Of a stretch of 64,000 nt of DNA, positions 28,537-37,030 are shown in pieces. Made by a program: the position numbers and the translations under genes. Every line of letters starts with the position of its first letter. The first letter of the stretch is position 1. A model generated the notes under the pieces. The model was not told the DNA's origin, made no database searches, and saw only the letters and a list, made by a program, of their open reading frames with translations. Origin of the DNA: Ramlibacter sp. (lineage in GTDB: Bacteria > Pseudomonadota > Gammaproteobacteria > Burkholderiales > Burkholderiaceae_C). The DNA lies in contig JAHBZM010000001.1 of NCBI GenBank assembly GCA_019635435.1, positions 1,488,001 through 1,552,000 of the forward strand, read 5' to 3'.

Positions 28537-28566
28537 GGGTGGGCTGTGACAGGCCCACCCTTTTTT
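28537..28566 (+). terminator. Rho-independent terminator after ftsZ
   Basis: Perfect 8-base stem GGGTGGGC (28537-28544) and GCCCACCC (28553-28560), 8-base loop, then six T. It probably ends the dcw transcript, leaving lpxC with its own promoter. Confidence 0.9.
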
Positions 28567-28607
28567 ATCGCCGGCCCCTGCCTGTCAGGGCCATTGGTCA
28601 AAGTGAA

Positions 28608-28624
28608 TGCACCCCGGGGGTGCA
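28608..28624 (+). promoter_or_regulatory. Palindrome upstream of lpxC
   Basis: TGCACCCC and GGGGTGCA are separated by one base, ending 18 bases before the lpxC start. It could be an operator or an RNA hairpin over the leader; no regulator is known to me for this site. Confidence 0.4.
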
Positions 28625-28642
28625 AAAAGTAAAATCATGCCC

Positions 28643-29566
28643 ATGCTCCAGCAACGCACCCTCAAGACCCTGACCAAGGCCGTGGGCGTGGGCCTGCACA
28701 GCGGCCAGCGGGTGGAGCTGACACTGCGCCCGGCCCAGCCCGACACCGGCATCGTGTTCCGCCGCGTCGATTTGCCGCAGCCCGTGGACATTCCCATCTC
28801 GGCGCTGGCCGTGACCGACACGCGCCTGGCATCCACCATTTCCACCGGCGGGGCCAAGGTGCACACCGTGGAGCACCTGATGTCGGCCTGCGCCGGCCTG
28901 GGGCTGGACAACCTGTATGTGGACATCACGGCCGAGGAAGTGCCCATCCTCGACGGCTCCTCGGCCTCGTTCGTGTTCCTGCTGCAAAGCGCGGGCATCG
29001 AGCTGCAGAAGGCGCCGAAGCGCTTCATCCGCGTGACCCAGGCCGTGGAGGTGCGCGAGGGCCAGGGCGACAACCTCAAGTGGGCCCGGCTGGAGCCCTA
29101 CCATGGCTACAAGCTGAGTTTCGAGATCGACTTTGACCACCGCGTGGTCGACTCCACCGGCCAGCGCGTGGAGTTCGACATGAGCACGGGCTCGTACTCG
29201 CGCGACATTGCGCGGGCCCGCACCTTCGGCTTCACCAAGGACCTGGAAATGATGCGCGCCAACGGCCTGGGGCTGGGCGGCGGGCTGGACAACGCGATCG
29301 TCATGGACGACTACCGCGTGCTCAACAGCGACGGGCTGCGCTACGACGACGAGTTCGTCAAGCACAAGATCCTGGACGCCATGGGCGACCTGTACCTGAT
29401 CGGCAAGCCGCTGCTGGCCGCCTACAGCGCCTTCCGTTCCGGCCACGCGCTGAACAACAAGCTGCTGCGCGAGCTGCTGTCGCGCCCCGATGCCTACGAG
29501 GTCATCACGTTCGCTGACGAGCGGCAGGCCCCCGCGGGCTTTGCCCAGCCCGCCAGGGCCTGGTAG
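28643..29566 (+). CDS. lpxC: UDP-3-O-acyl-GlcNAc deacetylase LpxC
   Basis: Zinc amidase, 307 residues, catalysing the committed step of lipid A synthesis. Zinc-binding VEHLMSA, the EVPILDGSSA loop and HKILDAMGDL carrying the catalytic His/Asp pair. The start at 28643 gives MLQQRTLK, matching the family N-terminus; an ATG two codons upstream (28637) is an alternative. Separated from ftsZ by a strong terminator. Its 3' end overlaps, antisense, the end of the receiver gene. Confidence 0.95.
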   Translation: MLQQRTLKTLTKAVGVGLHSGQRVELTLRPAQPDTGIVFRRVDLPQPVDIPISALAVTDTRLASTISTGGAKVHTVEHLMSACAGLGLDNLYVDITAEEVPILDGSSASFVFLLQSAGIELQKAPKRFIRVTQAVEVREGQGDNLKWARLEPYHGYKLSFEIDFDHRVVDSTGQRVEFDMSTGSYSRDIARARTFGFTKDLEMMRANGLGLGGGLDNAIVMDDYRVLNSDGLRYDDEFVKHKILDAMGDLYLIGKPLLAAYSAFRSGHALNNKLLRELLSRPDAYEVITFADERQAPAGFAQPARAW

Positions 29567-30123
29567 CCGTGCTGCTGTTCCGCTGGGCCATCATGCTGCT
29601 GCTGATTGCGGCCGGCGTGTCGTTCGCCTTCTATGCCGCCACCGGGCACAAACGCTACCGGAACTGGGGCCTGGTCACGCTCAAATGGACGCTGATCGCC
29701 GCCTTCGGCTTCTTTGGCGTGCTGTTGCTGGAACGGGTGCTCTGACGCGGCTCGCCCCGTGGCGGCGGCAATGCGGCGCATCAGCTCGGCCAGGGGCGCC
29801 CTTTTGGACACGCCGGGCCGGCCGCTGATGTAGCCATTCAGTTCCTGCGTTTCCTCGGGTGTGACCAGCGCCGTGAGGTAGATCAGCGGGATGCCGGCGG
29901 TCTGTTCATCGGCCGCCAGGGCGGCCGCCACGTCACCGCCCGTCATGCCCGGCATGTCGATGTCGCAGAGGATGACGTCGGGCCTCATGTGCAGCGCCAG
30001 CGGCACGGCCATCTCGGGCAGGGTGGTGCCCAGCAGGTCGTAGTAGCGGCCCAGTTTGGCCTCAAGGTAGCTCACGGTCGCGGCATCGTCGTCAATCAGC
30101 AGCAAGCGGGGTTTGTCGCCCAT
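29494..30123 (-). CDS. Single-domain response regulator (receiver) with antisense-overlapping tail
   Basis: CheY-like receiver. Acidic pocket LLIDDDA (residues 9-13), phospho-acceptor D54 in CDIDMPG, Thr in LTAL, and Lys in VSKRAP, so phosphorylation sites are complete within about 125 residues. GGAGGA precedes the ATG by about 6 bases. From about residue 130 the frame runs on for roughly 80 residues of Gln/His/Pro-rich sequence, antisense to the small membrane gene and the 3' end of lpxC; this tail looks like non-selected readthrough, perhaps after loss of the original stop. No output domain. The cognate kinase is unknown. Confidence 0.75.
   Translation of the reverse strand: MGDKPRLLLIDDDAATVSYLEAKLGRYYDLLGTTLPEMAVPLALHMRPDVILCDIDMPGMTGGDVAAALAADEQTAGIPLIYLTALVTPEETQELNGYISGRPGVSKRAPLAELMRRIAAATGRAASEHPFQQQHAKEAEGGDQRPFERDQAPVPVAFVPGGGIEGERHAGRNQQQHDGPAEQQHGYQALAGWAKPAGACRSSANVMTS
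29569..29745 (+). CDS. Small two-helix membrane protein (58 residues)
   Basis: Starts with GTG 3 bases after the lpxC stop. The product has a hydrophobic segment at about residues 4-21, a polar loop containing HKRYRNWG, and a second segment at about 33-52. I recognise no family name. Translational coupling to lpxC is likely from the spacing. It lies entirely antisense to the C-terminal extension of the receiver gene, so only one of these two readings may be under selection; the clean two-helix pattern favours this one. Confidence 0.6.
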   Translation: MLLFRWAIMLLLIAAGVSFAFYAATGHKRYRNWGLVTLKWTLIAAFGFFGVLLLERVL

Positions 30124-30188
30124 GGTGTCCTCCGTTCAGCGTTCATGCCCTCAGTGTGGCGGGGCAATGTGGAGGCTTTATGGAGGCC

Positions 30189-30737
30189 CTAGTAGCTGCG
30201 CCCGTGCCGGAACATGGCGGTGCTGCGGCGCGCCAGCTGCGTGGCCTGGGCCAGCCGGTCCATGCCCGGCCCGATGTGGGCGTGGGCAATGGCCAGGCCC
30301 AGCGCATCGGCCGCGTCCTTGCCCGGCAGGCCGGGCAGCTTGAGCAGCCGCTTGACCATCTCCTGCACCTCGGCCTTGCCGGCCTTGCCATAGCCGGCCA
30401 CGGCCTTTTTCATCTGCAGCGCCGTGTACTCGGCCACGGGCAGGTCGCGCGACACCAGCGAGGTCACGCAGGCGCCGCGTGCCTGCCCCAGCAGCAGCGT
30501 GGCCTGCGGGTTGACGTTGACAAACACGATCTCCACGGCCGCCGCATCGGGCTGGTAGCGCTGCACCACCTCGCAGATGCCGTCAAACAGCACCTTGAGC
30601 CGGGCCGGCAGGTCGCCCCGTGACAGGTGGGTGGTGCTGATGGTGCCGCTGGCCACGTAGCTCAGCGTATGGCCGTCCTGGTCGAGCACGCCAAAGCCGG
30701 TGGTCTGCAGGCCGGGGTCGATGCCGAGGATTCTCAT
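30189..30737 (-). CDS. ruvC: Holliday junction endonuclease RuvC
   Basis: Resolvase, 182 residues, that cuts Holliday junctions with the RuvAB branch-migration complex. The four acidic catalytic residues are D7 (GIDPG), E69 (AVEIVFV), D141 and D144 (KDAADALGLA). ruvA and ruvB are not adjacent in the window. Its start codon abuts a mini-repeat (30737-30793). Confidence 0.96.
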   Translation of the reverse strand: MRILGIDPGLQTTGFGVLDQDGHTLSYVASGTISTTHLSRGDLPARLKVLFDGICEVVQRYQPDAAAVEIVFVNVNPQATLLLGQARGACVTSLVSRDLPVAEYTALQMKKAVAGYGKAGKAEVQEMVKRLLKLPGLPGKDAADALGLAIAHAHIGPGMDRLAQATQLARRSTAMFRHGRSY

Positions 30738-30793
30738 TTGCTACAAAGTTGATAGCTGAAAGTGGCCGCCCAGCCTGGACTACAGGCCAAAAT
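30737..30793 (+). repeat. Dispersed mini-repeat between ruvC and cdsA
   Basis: The most canonical copy: TTTGCTACAAAGTTGATAGC, then GTGGCCGCC, then CTGGACTACAGGCC and AAAATA. It abuts the ruvC start and supplies the stop codon and final residues of cdsA, which is on the opposite strand to the way the repeat is written. Confidence 0.75.
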
Positions 30794-31784
30794 ACCACCG
30801 AACCGAGTGGAAAAACACCGGTGCGGCAAAGCACAGCGCGTCCACCCGGTCCAGCAGGCCCGTGGCCCCCGTGACCGAGGCCATGCCGCTGCCCCAGGGC
30901 GTGGCGCCACGGTCGCGCTTGAGCGCCTTCATCACCAGGTGGCCCAGCGAACCGGCCGCGCAGGCCACCAGTGCCATGCCCAGGGCCTGGCCCGGCTTGA
31001 ACGGGGTGATGGCGCCGAGCAGGCCTCCCAGGATGGTGCCCGCCAGCACGCCGCTGGCCCAGGCCCGCCAGCTGAAGCTGCTGCTGATGCCCGGCGTGCG
31101 CAGCTGCAGCATGCTCTTGCGGCGCAGCTGGCGCGAGGCCAGGTGCTGCACCACCATGGTGGTCTGGACCACGATGGCCAGGAAGAACACCAGGAAAGCG
31201 TTCTTGCGGCTGTCCCAGTTGGGAAATTCCAGCAGCAGCAGGGCGGGCACGTGGCTCATGCCATACACGCAGACCATGATGCCCCACTGCAGCTTGGCGT
31301 TGCGCTCCAGGAACCGGTGCGGGTCGTCGGCCAGCGCGCTGACCACCGGGATGGCCAGGAACACATAGACCGGGATGAACACCGTGAACAGGTTGAAGTG
31401 CTCGGTGGCCGTGAGCCAGAACTGTACCGGCAGCACCACAAAAAAGGCCAGCACCAGGCTGCGGTGGTCGCCCCGGCGCGTGGGCGAGAGCGTGACGAAC
31501 TCGCGCAGCGCAAAAAACGCCACCACGGCAAACAGCAGCGTGGCCATGCTTTCACCCAGCGCCCAGCCGACCCAGAACACGGTGGCCATCACCCACGAGG
31601 TGCGCAGCGTGCCCTGGAAGGTCTTGAGTTCGGCGCGCGTGGCGTCGCCCTCGGGCGTGTCGGGCGGCTCGCGCAGCGAGGCCAGCAGCAGGCCGGTGCT
31701 GGCCAGCGCCAGCAGGCCGAACAGGATCACGAACAGCAGGCCCACCTGCTGGCCGGGCGTGAGGCTGCGCAGAAAGGTGTTCAT
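30780..31784 (-). CDS. cdsA: Phosphatidate cytidylyltransferase, CdsA family
   Basis: Integral membrane enzyme family, 334 residues with about eight helices, making CDP-diacylglycerol from phosphatidate and CTP. The C-terminal signature region (LKRDRGATPWGSG then TGLLDRVDAL) matches CTP_transf_1, but the usual HGG before the DRxD motif reads TGATGLLDRVD, so it is a divergent member. It directly follows plsC, overlapping it by 4 bases, a pairing that makes sense because PlsC makes its substrate. A second CdsA elsewhere in the genome is possible. Confidence 0.85.
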   Translation of the reverse strand: MNTFLRSLTPGQQVGLLFVILFGLLALASTGLLLASLREPPDTPEGDATRAELKTFQGTLRTSWVMATVFWVGWALGESMATLLFAVVAFFALREFVTLSPTRRGDHRSLVLAFFVVLPVQFWLTATEHFNLFTVFIPVYVFLAIPVVSALADDPHRFLERNAKLQWGIMVCVYGMSHVPALLLLEFPNWDSRKNAFLVFFLAIVVQTTMVVQHLASRQLRRKSMLQLRTPGISSSFSWRAWASGVLAGTILGGLLGAITPFKPGQALGMALVACAAGSLGHLVMKALKRDRGATPWGSGMASVTGATGLLDRVDALCFAAPVFFHSVRWYFGL

Positions 31785-32392
31785 ACCTCGGCCAGCGACA
31801 TCACCACCCGGCGTGCGCGCTCCAGAAACAGCTTGCGGTCTTCGCCTTCTTCCACGCGCACCGGGGCACCAAAGGTCACCGAGCACAGCACCGGCACCGG
31901 GATCACCTCGCCCTTGGGCAGCAGCCGCTGGATGTTGTTGATCCAGGCCGGCACCAGCACCACGTCGGGAAAGCGCTGCGCCAGGTTGTACAGCCCGGCC
32001 TTGAAGGCCTGCGGTTCACCGGTGTGGCCACGCGTGCCCTCGGGGAACAGGATGATGGAGTCGCCGTTGGTCAGCGCGTCGATCAGCGGCTGCAGCGGAT
32101 CTTCATCGCCCTTGCGCTCGCGCTCCACATACACGGCGTTGAACACGGCGGTGGTGATCCAGCGCTTGAAGGGGCTGGCCGTCCAGTAATCCTTCGCGGC
32201 GATGGGGCGGGTGATGCTGCGCAGCTCGCGCGGCAGCGCGGCCCAGATCATCACCAGGTCGGCGTGGCTCTGGTGGTTGGCGAAATAAATGCGCTGCTCG
32301 GCCTTGGGCGGGCAACCGTACCAGCGGGCCTGCGCCCCGGTCAGCAAACGCACCAGGGCCAGCAGGAACCAGCTCATCACTTTGGCGGACAT
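31781..32392 (-). CDS. plsC: 1-acyl-sn-glycerol-3-phosphate acyltransferase (PlsC family)
   Basis: Acyltransferase of 203 residues that makes phosphatidate. Catalytic H(x4)D motif NHQSHAD and the FPEGTRG motif. An N-terminal hydrophobic segment anchors it at the membrane. The following gene is a CdsA homologue, so the two form a short phospholipid unit. Confidence 0.92.
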   Translation of the reverse strand: MSAKVMSWFLLALVRLLTGAQARWYGCPPKAEQRIYFANHQSHADLVMIWAALPRELRSITRPIAAKDYWTASPFKRWITTAVFNAVYVERERKGDEDPLQPLIDALTNGDSIILFPEGTRGHTGEPQAFKAGLYNLAQRFPDVVLVPAWINNIQRLLPKGEVIPVPVLCSVTFGAPVRVEEGEDRKLFLERARRVVMSLAEV

Positions 32393-32427
32393 GTGCCGAT
32401 GTTAGCCTGCAGCCATGGCATCGCTCC

Positions 32428-33156
32428 TCAGGGCAACACCGCATCCCCCATGCGCGCGGTGATGGTGCCTGCGCGGCTGGCCAGGTAGCCCGAGTTGGGC
32501 ACTTTCTCGAAGTACCTGGGCCGCGGCAGCATCACGGCGAGGCGGGCGGCCTCCCAGGCGCTGAGCCTGGCCGCGGGCTTGCGGTAGTAGTGCTGGGCCG
32601 CGGCCTCGGCGCCAAACACGCCTTCACCCCATTCCACGCTGTTGAGGTAGATCTCCAGGATGCGCTGCTTGCCCAGCAGCAGTTCCAGCGCCAGCGTGAG
32701 CACAAACTCCTGGCCCTTGCGCAGCAGCGTGCGCTCGCCCGACAGCAGCAGGTTCTTGGCCAGCTGCTGGCTGATGGTGGAGCCGCCCACGATCTTGGCC
32801 GGCCTGGCATTGGGCCGCGCCTGGGCCCGTTTGGCCGCCAGCTCTTCGGCCCTGGTGTTTTTCTTCCAGGCCTTTTCAATGGCCTCCCACTCCACGCCGT
32901 CGTGGTTGATGAAGTCACCGTCTTCGGAGGCGATCACGGCGCGCTTCAAATGGTCTGAAATCTGGCTGTAGGGCACCCACTGCTGGCGCCAGCGCAGGCT
33001 GCCTTTTTCGGTGGACAGGCGCCAGGCCTCGGAGCGCTGGAAGCTGGTGGACTGGGGGTCCACCGCCACCATCAGCGCAATGCGGCCGACGAAAAACAGC
33101 TGCAGCGCCAGCGCCGCGAGCGCCAGCAGGCCGATGAAACGCAACGCCGCCTTCAT
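32428..33156 (-). CDS. mtgA: Monofunctional peptidoglycan glycosyltransferase MtgA
   Basis: GT51 glycosyltransferase, 242 residues, with one N-terminal membrane helix (about residues 5-28). Catalytic Glu in ASEDGDF, then GGSTISQQLAKNL and the ELLLGKQRILEIYLN block. It lacks a transpeptidase domain, as expected for MtgA. Start at 33156 avoids a repeat-containing extension upstream. The gap before it (towards aroE) contains the intergenic repeat. Confidence 0.93.
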   Translation of the reverse strand: MKAALRFIGLLALAALALQLFFVGRIALMVAVDPQSTSFQRSEAWRLSTEKGSLRWRQQWVPYSQISDHLKRAVIASEDGDFINHDGVEWEAIEKAWKKNTRAEELAAKRAQARPNARPAKIVGGSTISQQLAKNLLLSGERTLLRKGQEFVLTLALELLLGKQRILEIYLNSVEWGEGVFGAEAAAQHYYRKPAARLSAWEAARLAVMLPRPRYFEKVPNSGYLASRAGTITARMGDAVLP

Positions 33157-33181
33157 CGCGGGCTCAGACGCCGCCGGGCCG

Positions 33182-33247
33182 CCCCAAGGCGGCTGAAGCC
33201 CCCTCGGGGGGCAGCGCAGCACACGAAGTGGCAAGCGTGGGGGCCAT
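33182..33247 (+). repeat. Intergenic dispersed repeat, mtgA-aroE gap
   Basis: AAGGCGGCTGAAG, CCCCCTCGGGGGGCAGCG and GTGGCAAGCGTGGGGG blocks, nearly identical to the copy at 12549-12607. It fills most of the gap between the aroE stop and the mtgA start. Confidence 0.7.
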
Positions 33248-33248
33248 G

Positions 33249-34082
33249 TCAGTCCAGCGCGGCGCGCAGTTCGGCCAGCACCTGGGCCGATGGCGGGCGC
33301 ACGCCACGCCACAGCGCAAAGGCCTCGGCCGCCTGTTCCACCAGCATGCCCAGCCCGTCGCGGGGCACGGCGCCGTGGGCGGCGGCCCAGTCCATGAAGC
33401 CGCGCGCGGCGGGGCCATACATCAGGTCGACCGCGAGCGCGCCGGGCTTGAGCACGCTGGCGGGCACCGGCACCTGGCCGCCGGCCAGGCTGCTGCTGGT
33501 GGCGTTGATGACCACGTCGAAGCCACCGCTCACGTTGTGCAGCTCGCAGTCCTGCAGCTGCACGCTGTGCTGGGCCGCCAGCGTGGCGTGGCGCTGCACC
33601 AGCGCATTGGCCTTGCCCAGCGTGCGGTTGGCCACGGTGATGCTGTTGGGCCTTGCCTCGATCAGCGGGCCCAGCACACCGGCGGCCGCGCCGCCCGCGC
33701 CCAGCAGCAGCACGCTGGCGCCCGCCAGCGCCACGCCGGCATTGTGGGTGATGTCGTTGACCAGGCCCACGCCGTCGGTGTTGTCGGCAAAGATGCCATC
33801 GGCATCAAAGCGCAGCACATTGCAGGCATGGGCCAGCGCGGCGCGCTCGGTGGTGCGGGTGGCCAGCGCCGCGGCCTCGAACTTGAAGGGCACGGTGATG
33901 TTGCAGCCCTTGCCGCCCTCGGCCCGCCAGGCGGCCACGGCCCGGGGGAAGTCGTCCAGCGCGATCAGGCGCCTGCCATAGCTCAGGTCCTGGCCGGTCA
34001 GCTCGGCAAAGCGCGCGTGGATGCGGGGGGACTGGCTGTGCTCGACGGGGTTGCCCATCACGCAGTAAAGGTCGGTGCTCAT
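33249..34082 (-). CDS. aroE: Shikimate dehydrogenase
   Basis: NADP-dependent enzyme, 277 residues, reducing 3-dehydroshikimate in aromatic amino acid synthesis. Substrate motif NPVEHSQSP, catalytic Lys in ITVPFKFEA, NTDGVGLVNDI, and the nucleotide-binding loop LLGAGGAAAGVL. Overlaps the TonB-like gene by 4 bases. Confidence 0.95.
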   Translation of the reverse strand: MSTDLYCVMGNPVEHSQSPRIHARFAELTGQDLSYGRRLIALDDFPRAVAAWRAEGGKGCNITVPFKFEAAALATRTTERAALAHACNVLRFDADGIFADNTDGVGLVNDITHNAGVALAGASVLLLGAGGAAAGVLGPLIEARPNSITVANRTLGKANALVQRHATLAAQHSVQLQDCELHNVSGGFDVVINATSSSLAGGQVPVPASVLKPGALAVDLMYGPAARGFMDWAAAHGAVPRDGLGMLVEQAAEAFALWRGVRPPSAQVLAELRAALD

Positions 34083-34933
34083 CGGTTGGTCAGTCTGGTT
34101 TCGAGCTGGTCGTCGCGCGTGAACTTGAAGCGCGACACCACCACGATCTGGTCGGCCTTGCGGCGCATGGCGTCGCTGAAGCGGCCAAACGGCCCGGCCG
34201 CCTTGGCAATGGTCTGGGCCCGCCGGTCCAGCGCGGTGATGCCCGACGACTCGACGATCTCGGTCTCGAGCACCCGGCCGTCATGGTTGACCGTGACGAT
34301 CATGGTCAGCTCGCCATAGAGCTTGCGTCCGGCCAGCTCGGGAAAGTTCTGGGTGCCGCGCTCCTCGATCTTGCGGCGCAGGCCGTCGTAGTAAATGGCG
34401 TACACCTCCTCGCGCGTGGCGGGGCTGATGTAGCGCTTCTTGGGGCGGGCGTTTTCCTCGTTGATGCGCCGCTCGATCTCGGCCAGCAGCTTGATCAGCT
34501 GGCGGCGCTTTTCCTCGCGGGCCACGGCGGCGGCGTTGTTGCTGGCCTGCTTGGGGTCGGGCGGGGGCAGGGCGGCAAGCTGCTTCTTGAGCTGGGCCAG
34601 CAGCATCATCTGCTGCTCCTGCATGGCCTCGATCTTCTGCTGGGCGTCTTCGGCGGCGTCGCCCAGCGAGGTGAGCGCCGAGGGCGGCAGCGGGCTGGTG
34701 GCGCGGCCCTTGGCGGCCTCGCCACCGCCAGCCAACGAGGCCTGGGCAATGGCCTGGGCCTTGTCGGCATGCTCGCTGGTCCTGGCGTTGACCAGGATCA
34801 CCTCCAGCGGGGTGTCCTGGAACACGCGGTTGAAGCGCTCGGGGTCCACAAAGCGCACCGTCAGCAGCGCCGCGTGCACGGCCACCGAGGCGCCAATCGC
34901 AATCTGCAGGGTGCTGAGGGACTTCAGGTTCAC
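34079..34933 (-). CDS. TonB-family energy transducer-like protein
   Basis: Protein of 284 residues with an N-terminal membrane helix (about residues 9-27), a charged coiled-coil region (about 100-165, many Glu/Lys/Gln) and a C-terminal TonB-like domain (YGELTMIVTVNHDGRVLETEI). TonB proteins couple the proton gradient to outer-membrane transport, but no exbB or exbD is adjacent. Its neighbours are rnb and aroE, an arrangement I believe is common in this family of bacteria. A role in envelope maintenance is possible. Confidence 0.75.
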   Translation of the reverse strand: MNLKSLSTLQIAIGASVAVHAALLTVRFVDPERFNRVFQDTPLEVILVNARTSEHADKAQAIAQASLAGGGEAAKGRATSPLPPSALTSLGDAAEDAQQKIEAMQEQQMMLLAQLKKQLAALPPPDPKQASNNAAAVAREEKRRQLIKLLAEIERRINEENARPKKRYISPATREEVYAIYYDGLRRKIEERGTQNFPELAGRKLYGELTMIVTVNHDGRVLETEIVESSGITALDRRAQTIAKAAGPFGRFSDAMRRKADQIVVVSRFKFTRDDQLETRLTNR

Positions 34934-36999
34934 GAGGGTGAATTATCAGCGCTGACGGCGTCCGTTTCGTTCACGTCCACCGCAATGGCGATGGGCCCGG
35001 CCACCGGTTCGTCCTCACCGCTGTCGTCCTCGCCGGCGTCGGGCGCGGGCTCGGCGTCCAGCCGCTCGATCAGCGTGCCGCTCACGTCCAGCGAAATCTC
35101 GTCGATGGCGCCCAGCCTCACGCGCAGGCGCGCACCGCGCGGCAGCCCCTGCGCGCCCAGCACGGGCAGCACCAGCGGGATGTCGTCGGCACGCACCAGA
35201 AAGCTGCCGCCCGGCCCCTCCTTGAACACCGTGGCCACCAGCTCGGTGATCCCCTGCTGCTCCAGGTACTTGAGCGTCCAGAAGCGCTCCATGCCGGCCT
35301 GGTAGCCGTTGTAGGCGCTGTAGGCCGCGTCAAAGCCGCTGATGATGGAGAACAGCTCCGCATCCTTGGGCTTGAACGGCGCGGCCAGCGCGGCCGTTTT
35401 GCCATGGCGCGCCGCGGCAATGATCTGCCACTGGTTGACCAGGTCGGTGTAGCGGCGCAGCGGCGAGGTGCTCCAGGCGTAGCTGGGCACGCCAATGCCC
35501 GCGTGCGGCAGCGCCTTGGTGCCCATGCGCACCTTGACGCCCGGCGCCAGGCTGGCCTGGCTGCGGTAAATGCCGGGAATGCCAAACTCCGCCAGCCACA
35601 TGCCCCAGGTGCTGTTGGCCAGGATCATGGCCTCGGCCACGATCAGGTCCAGCGGCGCGCCGCGCTGGCGCGTGCTGATCTGCACCTGCTCGCTGCCCTG
35701 CGGCTCGGCGCCGTCATTGCCCACCAGGCGGAAGTTGTAGTCGGGCCGGTTGAAGTTCTCGGGCTTGCCGCGCACCACCTCGCGCCGGGCCTTCAGGTGG
35801 CGCGCAAAGCGGTGCAAAAATGATAGCGGGCCGCGCAGGCCCAGCAAGGACTCCGGCGTGTTTTGATGCTCAAATGCCGGGTTGTCCAGCCATTCGGCCG
35901 TGACCAGGCCATCGAGCTGGTCATGCCGCAGGTTGTGGGCAATGGGCACGCGCTCCAGCCTGGTCTGCGTGCCGCGGATCTCCAGCGTGGCTTCGTCGAG
36001 CGTGACGTAGAGCGACACGGCGGGGCAGTCGCGCCCGGCCTGCAGCGTGTAGGCCTGCACCACGTCGTCGGGCAGCATGGTGATCTTGTAGCCCGGCATG
36101 TAGACGGTGGACAGGCGGTGCCGCGCCACCTGGTCCACCGCGCCACCCGGCTGCAGCGCCAGGCCCGGCGCCGCAATGTGGATGCCCAGCGTGACCGTGC
36201 CGCTGCCCAGGCCCTGCAGCGAGAGCGCGTCGTCGATCTCGGTGGTCTGCGAATCGTCGATCGAGAACGCCTGCACGCCCGTGGCCACCGGCAGGTCGTC
36301 GGTGATGACGGGGGCCTCCAGCGCCGGAAAGCCCGTGCCCTTGGGAAAGTTCTCGAACAGAAAGCGCTTCCAGTGGAACTGGTAGGCCGAGTCGATGGCG
36401 CCGGCTTTTTGCAGCAGCGCCAGCGGGGCGGTTTGCGTGGCGCGCGAGGCCTCGACCACGGCCTTGTACTCGGGCGCGTTCTTGTCGGGCTTGAACAGGA
36501 TCTTGTAAAGCTGCTCGCGGATGGCCGCCGGGCACTCGCCCCGGCCCAGGGCTGCGGCCCACTCGGCAATCTGGGCCAGCACCTGCTTCTTTTTTTCGAT
36601 GGCCAGCAGCGCCTGCTGCAGGATCTCGGCGGGGGCCTTCTTGAAGCGGCCCTTGCCGGCGCGGCGGAAGTAGTGCGGCGCCTCAAACAGGCGGAACAAG
36701 GCGCCGGCCTGCTGCTCCAGCGAGGCCTGGGCGCTGAAATAGTCGCGCGCCAGGTCGGCAAAGCCAAACTCGTCCTCGGGCGCGAACTCCCAGGCCAGCT
36801 CCAGCTCGATCGTCTCGGCCACGGCCTGCGCGCTGCGGATCAGCTCGGCCGGCGCCGGCTTGTCAAACTTGAGCAGGATGTTGGCCGCCTTGACCTTGAC
36901 GCGCTTGCCGCTGTCCAGCTCCACCTGGGACGAGGCCTCGGCCTCCGACAGCACGCGACCGGCCTGAAACTTGCCGGCTTCTTCGAACAATACAAACAT
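34930..36999 (-). CDS. rnb: RNase II-family 3'-5' exoribonuclease (RNB domain)
   Basis: Protein of 689 residues. An N-terminal region without a clear cold-shock signature (about 1-230), then the RNB catalytic domain (about 235-560) with the acidic cluster in TEIDDALSLQ and DDSQTTE, and a C-terminal S1-like region (about 590-650). The acidic tail is rich in Asp and Glu. RNB enzymes degrade RNA processively from the 3' end. Contains a mini-repeat at 35815-35875. Only 31 bases separate its start from the end of intI, so the integron sits directly in its promoter region. Confidence 0.88.
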   Translation of the reverse strand: MFVLFEEAGKFQAGRVLSEAEASSQVELDSGKRVKVKAANILLKFDKPAPAELIRSAQAVAETIELELAWEFAPEDEFGFADLARDYFSAQASLEQQAGALFRLFEAPHYFRRAGKGRFKKAPAEILQQALLAIEKKKQVLAQIAEWAAALGRGECPAAIREQLYKILFKPDKNAPEYKAVVEASRATQTAPLALLQKAGAIDSAYQFHWKRFLFENFPKGTGFPALEAPVITDDLPVATGVQAFSIDDSQTTEIDDALSLQGLGSGTVTLGIHIAAPGLALQPGGAVDQVARHRLSTVYMPGYKITMLPDDVVQAYTLQAGRDCPAVSLYVTLDEATLEIRGTQTRLERVPIAHNLRHDQLDGLVTAEWLDNPAFEHQNTPESLLGLRGPLSFLHRFARHLKARREVVRGKPENFNRPDYNFRLVGNDGAEPQGSEQVQISTRQRGAPLDLIVAEAMILANSTWGMWLAEFGIPGIYRSQASLAPGVKVRMGTKALPHAGIGVPSYAWSTSPLRRYTDLVNQWQIIAAARHGKTAALAAPFKPKDAELFSIISGFDAAYSAYNGYQAGMERFWTLKYLEQQGITELVATVFKEGPGGSFLVRADDIPLVLPVLGAQGLPRGARLRVRLGAIDEISLDVSGTLIERLDAEPAPDAGEDDSGEDEPVAGPIAIAVDVNETDAVSADNSPS
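35815..35875 (+). repeat. Dispersed mini-repeat, copy in rnb
   Basis: GCAAAAATGATAGC followed by GGCCCAGCAAGGACT and TTTTGATG; read in frame, in reverse, inside the RNB domain coding region. Confidence 0.5.
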
Positions 37000-37030
37000 G
37001 GGCGGGATTGTCCCATGCGGGGGAGGGGGC

